Assembly: GCA_024138025.1 (NCBI GenBank)
Contig: JAMXBD010002261.1
Span: 62,001 to 126,000, forward strand
Direction of reading: 5' to 3'
Length of the DNA: 64,000 nucleotides
From: Combretum micranthum
Taxonomy: Eukaryota > Streptophyta > Magnoliopsida > Myrtales > Combretaceae
Of the stretch, positions 48,563 to 60,456 are shown piece after piece (the stretch's first letter is position 1; each line of letters opens with the position of its first letter). Below the pieces are notes generated by a model, which did not search any database, had not been told where the DNA came from, and worked only from the letters and a program-made list of their open reading frames with translations. A program made the position numbers and the translations under genes.

Positions 48563-51115
48563 TAAGCTTGTTTGTTATTATTATTACCGTAATTATTATT
48601 ATTACTATTATTATTGTTGTTATTAACGTAATTGTTATTATTTTTATTATTCAGCAAAAGGATAATATTATTGATATTTTTGAAAATATTTATTGTAAAT
48701 CTATCAAATCTTAAATCTACTAATTGTATATAATATAGATGAATTTAATATGATTTACAAGAAAGTTAGAAGTATAGTAATTTTCAAGTATTTATTTAAA
48801 TAGATATCTATAGACTTTAGATAATAATGGAAATTTAAATAATCTAAATTTATGAATATAAGGATATCTTTACATTACGAGAAAATTATATCGAATAAAT
48901 CACAATAAAACCGATAGTTCTAAGCAATAATAAAGAAATACGAGTTACTACACTAAGTTAAATAAGAAACAATACATGTCACGCCCCGAAGGGTGCCCTA
49001 AACATGGCAGTTCGCCGCACATAGTATTAAAGCTAATGAATGACAACATTTATTACACAGGAGCTTCGATATCACGTGCAAGGAGTGCTTCCAAGATAGT
49101 AGGAGACTCAAAGGGGTATTACGTTTAAGCAGATAATAAGCATGCAAGAACTTATATAGATGAACATGTAATATTCATTAGAATAAAAATTTTCTTTACA
49201 ACTTCTTAGGGCCATTCCCCTGTTCTAATATCCTTGTTCAACTAAGCCATCTTCAAAATGTACGTAAATATAACATAAGTCCACTATGGAGATTTTTCTT
49301 AGAAGTCTACATCCAAAACTAAATATATATAAATTTCTTCCAAAAACTCCTATTAGCTTTGGCTCATACCTGACAAAAGGGGCTCCTTAGTGCCAACCAT
49401 AAGTAATCATACTGTAACAAAAAGCTATAGAGATATAAGCAAAACTAGCTTAGTGAGATAACTCCCATCTACAAAACATTTCCAAAAAACATACAAGTAT
49501 TTAGACAATCATATGAAAATGCATCAATCAAACAAGTAAACAAAATACACACGATTAAGCGAAAACCATGTGTAGCATGGATTTTACACCCTCCATGTTG
49601 GGGGTTGGGTGGTTACCAGCCCATATGACCATCAATATTTGCAGACTTATCGGCTCCTACTTGCCTTGTAGACTTTCCGGCTCCTATTTGCCTATGTAGA
49701 CTTTCCGGCTCCTACTAGCCACCACTACAACTCCTCGTTTCCCCACACGAAGAATAGTAGTGAAAAATAAATATGACTCACAAATATGATATGCATGAAT
49801 TATTTTCAATATAAGGTTATTCCATTATTGTCGAGTTCAAGTTAACGGTGATTAAAACAATATTCATCATATCATTGCAAGAAAACATAAATTATTCATC
49901 AATTCCTCTTTCGATATTCTTAGCTTTTATTCAATCAATCATGAATCCAAATCACATAACATTTGTTCATTTATCTTTTTCCTTATTTTCTAATGCTACT
50001 ACATATAAGCACAAACAAGGAAATGTAACTAGTAAGGGATTAACTCACTCCATGGCGATCGCTCCTAGTCGAAGTAATCTTCCGAAAAGGCGATATCAGT
50101 TCTTCTTCACCTAAACAAGATGAAATACCCAAAATTAGTCTCATATAGTGTCACGCCCGAGGGTACCATAATGTGGCAGTCCACCGTAACAATACTAAAG
50201 CCTAGGAATGACTACCTAGTCACGCAAAGGCTTCCATATCATGTACAAGAATACATCACAATTAAGGGAACGCATCGGAATAACGCAATTTATATTGATA
50301 ATAAATAAGTAACAAGGCAAAGAGAATACTTATAAAACATAAACATATTAAATTATAATTCTTAGGGGCATATCCCTCTATTGTCTTCAAATAAATATAC
50401 ATCTTAGAATCTCCAAAACACTAACATATAATTCATTACATATAAAGAACCTTACAAAATTAATTTATTTATGTTTCCATTTCCTTCATAGAAGCTTAAC
50501 ATCCTTCCATGACTTCCTTAATGTCATGATCCTCAACTTAAGCCATGGGTATACCCGTTTCAACAAAATCTATAGGGGTATAAGCTACAACTAGCTTAGT
50601 GAGATATTCCTTTTCATTCGCACCATGTTTTCAAACAAGTTCATTTAAATTTTCACACATATGCTATGCGTACAATGCAACAATCATGTGATTACGCAAA
50701 TATATATATTTATCCGGAAACCATATATAGTCGGAATTACCCCTCCATATCGAAGGTTAGGGAATCGTTGACGAAGATCCTCGATCTTCTACTGCTAGTC
50801 CTCAGGTCCCCACCCAAAGCGTTCGGTTGGCCGGGCTCCGAACCAAGAGTCGCATTCCCCGGGTGATTTAGATTCCCTAGGAAGGAACATGGCCCATGTC
50901 ATAGCATGATAACAGCCAATCCAATTCTACGCGTAGGAGTAGCAGCCTTCTGAAAGAGATGTGACTCGATGGATGCTATACATAAGCGTTTTATTTTTCT
51001 TAAGCTAAAAACTTATTAAGGTTTATTAGGGGGCGATCAATCAATTTAGCAAATAATAAGCAGTCATACAAGTAATGTCACGCCCCGAGGGGTACCCTAA
51101 ACATGGCAGTCCGCC

Positions 51116-51178
51116 GTACACAATACTAAAGCCTAGGAATGACTACCTTAGTCATGCAAAGGCTTCCATATTATGTAC
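51116..51178 (-). repeat. LTR 3'-end nested hairpin in R6
   Basis: Outer arms GTACACAATACTAAAGCCT and AGGCTTCCATATTATGTAC. The loop contains the perfect inner stem ATGACTA/TAGTCAT. Confidence 0.8.
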
Positions 51179-52330
51179 AAGGCGTACATCACAACTAAGG
51201 GGACGCATCGAAGTAGCCCAATTTATATTGATAATAAATAAGTAACAAGGCAAAGAGAATACTTATATAAAGCATAAGCATAACACATTTCAATTCTTAA
51301 GGGCATATTCTTTTATTATCTTCAAATAAATATACGTCCCTAATCATATAGGTTAGCACATATAATGAACCTTACAAAATTTCTTCATCGCATGATTCCA
51401 TATCCTTAATCATCTGTCCATGACTTCCTTAATGTCATGATCCTCAGATTTAATCCACGAATATACCTGTTTCAAAAAATCTATGGGGTATAAGCTACAA
51501 CTAGCTTAGTGATATTCCTTTTCAGTCGCACCATATTTTCAAACAAGTTTATTTATTAATCACACATATGATATGCATACAATGCAACAATCACATAATT
51601 ATGCGAATATATATAGTCATCCGGAAACCATATTATAGAACAGATTTACCCCTCCGTATCAAAGGTTAGGGAATCGGGGTTGAAGGTCCTTGACCTTCTA
51701 CTGCTAGTCCCCAGGTCCTCACCCACAGCGTTCAGTTGGCTCGGCTCGAAACCTAGAGTCGCTTTCCCCGAGCGATTTGGATTCTCCAGGAAGGAACTGG
51801 CAGTGGCACGCACGATCACAGCCAATCCAACTCTACGCGTAGGAGTAGCAGCCTTCCGAAATAGATGTGACTCGATGGATGCTATGCGTGAACATTTTAT
51901 TGTTCTTAGGTCAAACCTTATTAAGGTTTATTAGGGGTGATCAATCAAATTAGCAACAATAAACAATCATACAAGTAAGTAAAAAAATTATTTAAACAAG
52001 CAGATCGAAGTTGCGATATTCTTAGTTCTCAATTCACGCATAAACATAGAATCATATACATACGCATAATCCGAAATCCCAAATATATTCGTTTTTATCT
52101 TTTCTTAGTATGCTAATGCTACTACATTACAAGCACAAGCAAGGTAACGAAATTAGAAGGAATAACTCACTCGGCCATTTCGCTATCTTTCTTAGTCGTA
52201 GAAATCATTGGGTAGGGTATTCTCGTATCCTTCGTCACCTAGACAAAAGAAATACCCGGGATAGTCTTTCATGAATTCTATTCTGGAGATTCTAAACTTT
52301 ACTTAAAATCGCGGTAAAATCGTATAAGAA

Positions 52331-52381
52331 GAAATTCCAACTTAAAATGGCCATAACTTGCTCATTTTAACTCGGAATTTC
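52331..52381 (-). repeat. Group-B LTR palindrome, type copy in R6
   Basis: 19-bp arms GAAATTCCAACTTAAAATG and CATTTTAACTCGGAATTTC pair at 17 of 19 positions around the 13-base centre GCCATAACTTGCT. The same 51-bp length occurs in most group-B copies. Confidence 0.9.
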
Positions 52382-53547
52382 GCATATGATATACCGTTTT
52401 CTACCTATTCGAAAAGTTCTATCCATTCTAAACTTATCTTGATCATAAAAGGTCATTTGGGTTCCGAAAACGTCAGGTACAGATTTTAAAACGAATATTA
52501 CCAAACTTTTTTTTTGCAAATCCGTTTTCTAACTCAACTTTATTTAAGGAAAAACTCTTTGTAACAATATACATATATAAATATGAACATATATATTTGA
52601 TAAATACTTTGGATATATAGGTAAGCTCACTTTATATGCAAAATTCCTAATGGTAGTGTCTCAACAATTTATTTCATAAAACAATTTATTTAAACTTTAG
52701 CTTTGAAAAACTTCCTTTCAAGTACTTAAAGAAACTTTATATTTTTCTTAGGTTGTTATAAATGAGTATAATCTTATTTTATTTTTCTTCATTTCCTTTT
52801 TTTTTTCAAAACAAGCAAATTCTCCTTTAACCCTAGTCTTTCATAAATTTCATTTCTAGTGATAAAAGATTAATTTATTTGTCGAAAACCTTTTCATAAT
52901 TTGTTTATTTAAGATGGTCTTAGAAAATGAGTCTTGTTTTCTTATATTCCTTTCTAAGATATAAGCTTTTACTTTCCAAAACTCGTTCTTTCATCTCTTT
53001 TGAAAGAATCATCTTTTATTGATAAAATCCATTATTGTTTAATCTATTTATATTCTTTTGAAAATGAGTTCCTTCTTTTTAGAAATTTGAAAATCATTAT
53101 TTTTCCTAAGTGGGTTCATCACCTTATGAATTTATCTTAACTTTGAAAAGTAGTTTGTTTTCTTAGTTTTATTTCGAAGTTTAAAAGAGTTTAAATCTTG
53201 AGCTTTTTGTAAGACTTTTAATATTAATAAATTATATTACTAAAAGCTTAGGTTAACATACTATACAAGAAATATTTATTTCTTATGATTCCTTGAAAAT
53301 CTATCTTTGTTATTCATGAAAACGTTTGAGAAAACTCCATTTCTATGTTGTTGATAATAACTTCATGATTTTGTGATAAATCATATGATTGAAAACTTAG
53401 CTTTGAGTTCATTTAGTAAAACAAAATTCTATTTTTTTAGATTAGTTGAGACATTAACATTACGTAAATACAAGTATCATGAGCATATAAAATAATAAGA
53501 ACATAAGAAAATACTAAAAATAATTAATGAGCAAGAAGATAAAATAT

Positions 53548-53625
53548 CAAACATTGGGAACCTTAGCTTCATCAAGGAATCCCGATCACGTATTGGAGCC
53601 TTAGCTTTATCAAGGCATCCCGAGA
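53548..53625 (-). repeat. 39-bp minisatellite, two units, in R6
   Basis: Units start at 53548 and 53587, with the core CTTAGCTTCATCAAGG, the reverse complement of the F2 unit. Confidence 0.9.
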
Positions 53626-54193
53626 CTAAGAATGAACTAGTCTCGAAAGATTAAAGAAAATAAATAAAAGATTGTTTTGACTTGATATGGACAAGTCTAA
53701 GACTAGAAAGACTAGTCTTAATATCAACATAAAATAAATAAATTGCATAACTATATAATAAATAAATAACAAATGAGCTTATATGCTCTAAATAAATATA
53801 TATACATAATACTATATATATAAGCAAAAAATCACAATAATAATAACAACATAATAAAATAGGAAGTTTATGTATAAGAACAAAACATGAACATGTTGTT
53901 GCTTTTACTACTCATATGAGTTTCAAAACAACACCATAGTCATGGTAAGTTACATGACATGGATGAATAATAGATGGAAGAAATATTTACCTAAGGTATG
54001 AAGATGGTAGTGAATGTATGGTTATGTGGTTATGGAGAGATGGTAGTTGTATTATAAAGAGAGTTTTGGTAGGAGAGATTTTCTTCTTACAAGAAGAGAG
54101 TTCTTGTAAGAGTATAGAGAGAGTGTTTAGAGAGAATTTTTGCATAAATTCTTACTTGAGAAAGGTGTGAAGAAATGAGAAGAGGAGAGGTGG

Positions 54194-54201
54194 TATTTAT
54201 A
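54194..54201 (-). promoter_or_regulatory. TATA box of LTR R6
   Basis: TATAAATA on the minus strand, followed leftward by a C/T-rich leader. Confidence 0.6.
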
Positions 54202-54435
54202 GAGTTTTGTGAATGAATTAAGAGTGAATTGAATAAAAGAAAAATAAAATAAAATAGATGTGAAAGAGGGAGGTGAGCACCGGTTTTGGGCATGGGGAAG
54301 GCCATTTGTACAACTTTGATTTAATTTTGTGTAATAAAGAAGTAATGTGTAAAGTTTGATGTGATTAAAGTTGTGTTGGAAATGAAAAAAAGTAAGAAAA
54401 TAGATATGTAGGTGTAAAAAATAGGTATAAGAAAA

Positions 54436-54553
54436 AGTAGAGATAGTGAAATAGTAATGAATAGTAGAAAAGAAAAGTAGAGATAGTGAAATAGTAATGA
54501 ATAGTGAAAAGAAAAGTAGAGATAGTGAAATAGTAATGAATAGTAGAAAAGTA
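54436..54553 (-). repeat. Three 40-bp tandem units in R6
   Basis: AGTAGAGATAGTGAAATAG starts at 54436, 54476 and 54515. R5, R1 and R3 have a single related unit at the equivalent place. Confidence 0.9.
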
Positions 54554-55830
54554 CTATGAATAGTGACTAGACAATTAAAGTAGGTAGTAATAAAAATACG
54601 CGTAATAATGCGATATCTGTAATTTTTAGCTACCGAAAAATTTCTAAAACTGATTTTTTTGGAATCCTTGTATTTTTACGAGTCTATTGGTTAAATGGAA
54701 TATTTTTAATATTCCGAGCTCGGGACACGCTTTTCGAGAACCGATCCGTTTGGGTCCAAAGGTCACTCGAAATTCTCGAATCTGATTTTTTATGTTACCT
54801 TATGTTATTATGAACTATTCTAGGCTATTTACTTAATTTCGTTTTCTAGGGTTTGAAACGCGGGATTGCCGGATCTTAAACACTAGGGTTCGTTGTAGGC
54901 TAGTTGACTTTTAGGGTTCCGTTTTGATTTTCAATTTATTCGTACGATCGTATAATTCTTCGATTTTTGATCATTTTAAAATTTTAGCCCGAAATTTATG
55001 TTTTATTTTATTTTATTCGTGATTATTTAATAGTTTTTAGTTCTCGGGATCGTTTAACCTAGTCTAGGGTTATGAGTTGACTCAGTTTGACTTTTGATGA
55101 GAATTTGAAATTTGTGATTTCTGAAATTTATCGAAGGTTTTAAGATTTTTGCTGTGGATCGTTATTTGGATATATTGTCTTGATTTGCGTTTTAGAAAAC
55201 GGTTAGGTGATTTAATTGATGTACAGACGTAAATTAAACTGGTAGTTAGACTTTATATTTCGTTTCAAGGGTTCTTGTTTTCTCAAGATTGAGAAAACTC
55301 GTTTTTGTTCTCATTTGGAATTAAGTTTTAACTTGGTTCGAGTTTTAGGGTTTTGTTTCCGGTCGTTGACCCGGTCTAGAATTGAGTTTTAATCTCAAGT
55401 TGATTTTTCGTGTTTTTGATATTTAAACTTCTAGAATTATTTTTAAGGATTATGAAAATTTTCGGGGGTTTACAAGTAAGTAAACAAATTACTTAAACAG
55501 GTAGTTTTGAAGTGGCGATATTCTTAATTCTCATTTCACGTATAAACATAGAATCACATATATACACATAACCCCGAATTCCCATACAAATCCATTTTTA
55601 TCTTTTCTTAGTATACTGATGCCACTACTTTACAAGCACAAGCAAGGTATTGAAATTAAGAGGAATAACTCACTCGTCCATTTCGCGATCTTTTAGTCAT
55701 AGTAATCCTCAGGAAGGGTAATTTCGTATCTTTCATCACCTAGACAAAGAAATAGGGATGAGTATTTCGTAGAAATTCCACTTAAACTTTCTAATTCTAT
55801 TTCACTATGTTCTTCAAATTCGTATACAAT

Positions 55831-55881
55831 GGAATTCCAATTTAAAATGGCCATAACTTGTTTATTTTAACTCAGAATTTC
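55831..55881 (-). repeat. Group-B LTR palindrome in R5
   Basis: 51 bp with arms GGAATTCCAATTTAAAATG and TATTTTAACTCAGAATTTC. Confidence 0.85.
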
Positions 55882-57075
55882 TCATATAATATACTGTTTT
55901 CTACCTATTCGAAAAGATCCATCCATTTCTAAGATTATCTTTGTCATAAAAATGTCATTTGGGTCTCGAAAACATTGGGTATAGATTTAACGAATATTTC
56001 TAGATTTTTGCAAAACCATTTTCTAACTCAACTTCATTTAAAAATCCTTTAGTAAAAATATAGATATATATATATATTTAATAAATCCTTTGAGTATATA
56101 GATAAGCTCACTTTATATGCAAAATTTCTAATGGTAGTGTCTCAACAATTTATTTCATGAAATAATTCTTTTTAAAAGTGTTGAAACTTAACTTGATAAA
56201 TTTCCTTTCAAGTATTTTGAAGAAACTTTATATTTTCATAAGTTATTATAAATGAGTATATTCTAATTTTATTTTATTCATTCATTTTTTCGAAACAAGT
56301 AGATTTTCCTTTAACCTTAGTCTTTCATAAATTTTACTTCTATTGATAAAAGATCAAAGTTATCAAAAGTGTATTAAGTTGTTGAAAATCTTTTTATATC
56401 TTTAGGATGGTTTTAGAAAATGAGTCTTGTCTTCTTATATTTATTATCTAAAATATATAAGTTTTTGTTTTCTAAAACTTGTTCTTTTATTTCCTTTGAA
56501 AAGAATCCTCTTTATTGATAAAATCCTTTGTTTCTAATCTTATTTTATTTAAATTCTTTGCAAATAAGTTTTTTCTTCACGAACTTGAAAATCATCATTT
56601 TCCTTGAAAATCATTATTTTCCTAAGTGGGTTCATAACTTTATGAGTTGATTTTTATCTTAACTTTGAAAACTAGTTTGTTTCTTGATTTTGTCATGAAG
56701 TTTAAAAGAGTTTAATCTTTAAGCTTTTTGCAATATCTTTGAAAACTAACAAATTATATTTTACTAAAACTTAGGTTCCATAATATACAATGAAAGTATT
56801 TATTTCTTATGTTTCCTTGGTAAAACTATCTTTGTTATTTAAGAAAACTTTGAAAAAAACTTATATTACTCTATTTCTATGTTGTTTGATAATAACTCCA
56901 TTATTTTGTGACAAGTCACATAATAGAAAATCTAGTTTGAAATTCCTTTAGTAAAATTCTACTTTTAGATTAGTTGAGACAATATCATTATGTAGATGCA
57001 AGTTTATGAGCATGTAAAATAATAAGAACATAAGAAAATAATAGAAACAAATAATAATAAGCAAGATTAAAATAT

Positions 57076-57153
57076 CAAGTATTGGGAACCTTAGCTTCAT
57101 CAAGGTATCCCAGTCAAGTATTGGGAGCCTTAACTTCATCAAGGCATCCCGAG
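57076..57153 (-). repeat. 39-bp minisatellite, two units, in R5
   Basis: Units start at 57076 and 57115 (CAAGTATTGGGAACCTTAGC and CAAGTATTGGGAGCCTTAAC). Confidence 0.9.
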
Positions 57154-57739
57154 ACTAAGAATAGACTAGTCCCAAAAGAATAAGGAAAATAAGTAAAAGG
57201 TTTTTTTGACTTGATATGGACAAGTCTAAGACTAGAAAGACTAGTCTTAATAATAGCATGAAATAAATAAATAAATAAATAAATTGCAAAGCTGAAATTA
57301 AATAAATAACAGTGAGCTTATTGCTCTAAAGATTATATATAAATAATAAATATATTTAGTTAGATATGAATAATAAAATTAACATAATAAAATAGGAAGT
57401 TCATGTGCAAGAACAAAACATGAACATGTCGTTGCTTTTACTATTCAATGAGTTTTAAAACAACACCATAGTCATGTTAAGTTACATGACATGGGTAAAT
57501 AAATGGTTGGAAGAAGTTTACCTAAAGTTTTTATGTGGTATGAAGATGGTAGATGAAAGGGGTATTATGTGAGTAGTGATATGTGGTAGAAAGTTTGTGT
57601 ATAAGGAATGATTTTTGTGAAGAATTGGTTTTTAAGAGAGTTTTGGTAGATAGAACTCTTGAAGAGAGGATTTGTTGAGAGATTTGAGATAGTTTTGGTA
57701 GTGAAATGAATTGTGTGAAAGAATGAAGGAGGAAGGGGA

Positions 57740-57747
57740 TATTTATA
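57740..57747 (-). promoter_or_regulatory. TATA box of LTR R5
   Basis: TATAAATA on the minus strand in the same context as R6. Confidence 0.6.
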
Positions 57748-58963
57748 GAATTTTGGAGTGAAAATTAGATATAATTAAATTAATTGAAAAAGAAAATAGA
57801 TGACAGTGAAGAGAGAGAAGGGGGTGGACGTCAATAGCTTGAAAGAGGGAGAAATTTGATAAAAAAAAAATTAATTTTAGAAGAAAAGTGTGAGAGATGT
57901 TTGGTAATATGTGGTATAGAATTTTTATGGGAAAAGAAAATTGTAAGAAATAGGTATGTAGGTGTAAGAATAGGTAGTAAGAAAAAATACGGATAGAGGA
58001 ATAGTAATGAATAGTAGGAAAGTACTATGAATAGTAAACTAGATAATTAAAGTACCGGTAGTAATAAAATATGCGTAATAATGCGATATCTGTAATTTTT
58101 AGCTACCGAAAAATTCTAAAAGTAATTTTTTGAAAACCTTAAATTTTTACGAGTCTATTCGTATTAACAAAATATTTTTGCCATCCGGTGTATCGGGGCA
58201 CGGTTTTTGAAAACTGATTCCGTTTTGATCCAAAGGACACTAGAAATTTGCGAATATGATATTTTTAAGCTTTCCTATATTATTTCGAATAATATCAATA
58301 ATTATTTTCATTTCATTGTTTAGGGTTTAAGAGCATGGGACTGCCGGATCTTAACCACTAGGGTTTGTTGTAAGCTTTGTTGACTTTTAGGGTTCCAGCT
58401 TGACTTCTGGTTTTGTTGAGTTATTCGTAAGATATAATTTTGGAATTTTGACCGTATTATATTTTTAGTTCGATATCTATGGTTAATCTCATTTTATTTG
58501 TGATTATTTAATAGTTTTCAGTTCTCATGATCGTTTAACCGAGTCTAGGGTTATGAGTTGACTCAGTTTGACTTTTGGTGAAAATTAAAATTCCTAATTC
58601 TAAAATTCACCGAAGGATTTAAGATCTTAGCATTTCGTTGACGAGAGTTATTTGGATATATTGTCTTGATTTGTGTGTTAGGAATTGGGTAGATGATTTG
58701 ATTGACTACGGATGTTGATTCAACTGATAGTTGGATTTTTATATTTTGTTTCAAAAGTTCTCATTTTCTCAAGACTAAAAATTCTCGTTTTTGATCTTAT
58801 TTAGAATTAAGTTTTAACTTGGTTCGATTTTTAAGGTTTCGATTCTGGTGTTGACTCTTAGGATTATTTTCTAAGAATTATGAAATTTTTCAGGGGTTTA
58901 CACATATAATTTCTATTGAAGATTCTAAATCCATCTTGAATTCGCGGTAAAATCGGATTGAAG

Positions 58964-59014
58964 GAAATTCCAACTTAAAATGGCCATAACTTGCTCATTT
59001 TAACTCTGAATTTC
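58964..59014 (-). repeat. Group-B LTR palindrome in R3
   Basis: 51 bp with arms GAAATTCCAACTTAAAATG and CATTTTAACTCTGAATTTC. Confidence 0.88.
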
Positions 59015-60448
59015 GCATTTTTTATGTCGTTTTCTACCTATTCGAAAAGATCTATTCATTTCTAAGGTTACTTTTACTATAAGAGGTCATTGAGTCTTGG
59101 TTTGGAAGGGTACAGATTTAATACGAAATTTTCTTTCTTGAAAAATAATATTTTCTAATCCAACATTTACTATGGCTTGAATAAATAAAACTCAAATGTA
59201 TATTTTTGAAAAGAAATACTTATGTATATAAATGGACTCATAATTTATGCATGAAGCTATAGGTGTTGTCTTATTTTGTTTGTTTCCTTAAAACAACCTT
59301 TTCTATTGTTTTGGTAATTTGGATTTGTTTAGACTTTTCCTTTATGTAAGTAACTTTATAAATTTTTGAATGATCAAAATCTAGTATGCTATATTTTGAT
59401 TCTTTAGTTTTATCAAAAGTGAGTTTGAAAATAAAGTTTGATCTTTTGAGATTATCTACAAAAGTTCTTTTAGGAATTGAAAAATAGAGTTTTCAAAAGT
59501 TTTCTTTGGTAGTACTTGAGGGTTTATTCTTTTAAAAAAATTCATTTTCCTTGTAAATTGATTTTCTTGAAAACTTATTTAGCTTTTGTTTTAGAAAGTT
59601 GATATAATATTACCACGTCATATTTATATATCAAGACCTCTTTTGTTATTTGAAAAGGTATATATCTTTAGAAAAAAAAAAAAAACTTCATTTACTAATA
59701 GTTTGAAATTTCATGATGAGTTTACATGAGCTCTTGTTTGAAAATATTTTTCTAAGTTTGTGGAAAAACTTTGATCAAATCCTATTCTTTTAAAAAAAAG
59801 ATTCATTTTTTTTTGTTATTTGGACTACAACTTCTTAGCCATGCATGAATATGATTATGTAGTTTATAAAAGCTCAAAATATCATAAGATAACATAATAA
59901 AAAACATAAGAGATAAATAAGCATAATAGTAATTGTCAAGTATTGGAACCCTTAGCTTTGTCAAGGCTTCTCGGGACTAAGAATAGACTAGTCCCAAAAG
60001 AAAAAGAAAAGAAAATTGTTTTGACTTGATGATGACAAGAAAGACTAGAAAGACTAGTCTTAAAACAACTTGAAAGTAAATAAATTGCATAGTAAATAAA
60101 TAAATTGCAAGAAAAGTAAATAAATTGCAATAACAAATGAGCTTATATGCTCTAAAAGATATATATAACTAAATAAATATATTTAGTTAGATATATATGG
60201 AAACAACATAAAGGAAAATAGTTTCATGGATAAAAACAAAGTATGAACATATTGTTGCTTTCTTAACCTTCATGGTTTTAGAAAATACACATTATGCTCA
60301 TACTAAGTAAATGAACATAAAGAAAGCTTTAAACTATTACCTATAGATGAAGTAGAAACTAGAGAAAACTTGAGAGAGCTTATGGAGAGATTTTGAGAGA
60401 GTAATTTTAGTGTATGGAAGGTGTGAAGGAAATGGAAGGAAGAGGGGG

Positions 60449-60456
60449 TATTTATA
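60449..60456 (-). promoter_or_regulatory. TATA box of LTR R3
   Basis: TATAAATA on the minus strand, followed by a C/T-rich leader as in R5 and R6. Confidence 0.6.

Larger units (their letters stand above)
51076..55474 (-). mobile_element. Solo LTR R6 (group B), reverse, innermost of second nest, 4.4 kb
   Basis: Plus-strand ends TGTCACGCCCCGAGGGGTAC at 51076 and TTCGGGGGTTTACA at 55474, with the perfect TSD AGTAA at 51071-51075 and 55475-55479. The ends are the least changed among the group-B copies, in line with its innermost place. It holds the 3'-end nested hairpin (51116), the palindrome (52331), a two-unit minisatellite (53548), a TATA box (54194) and a 40-bp triplication (54436). No internal genes. 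R5 and R6 are similar along their length. Confidence 0.92.
50149..58902 (-). mobile_element. Solo LTR R5 (group B), reverse, nested in R3
   Basis: Plus-strand ends TGTCACGCCCGAGGGTACC at 50149 and TTTTTCAGGGGTTTACA at 58902. CATAT occurs at 50142-50146 and 58903-58907; two extra bases (AG, 50147-50148) lie between the left TSD and TGTCAC. Own DNA is 50149-51075 and 55480-58902, about 4.35 kb. It has the palindrome (55831), a two-unit minisatellite (57076-57153) and a TATA box (57740). Its 3'-end hairpin lies around 50185-50255. Confidence 0.86.

Noticed and set aside
51076..55474. R6 as a bacterial-type insertion sequence or CRISPR-like repeat region
   Set aside because: TG...CA ends, 5-bp TSD and identity to other LTR copies explain it; there is no transposase and no regular repeat-spacer array.
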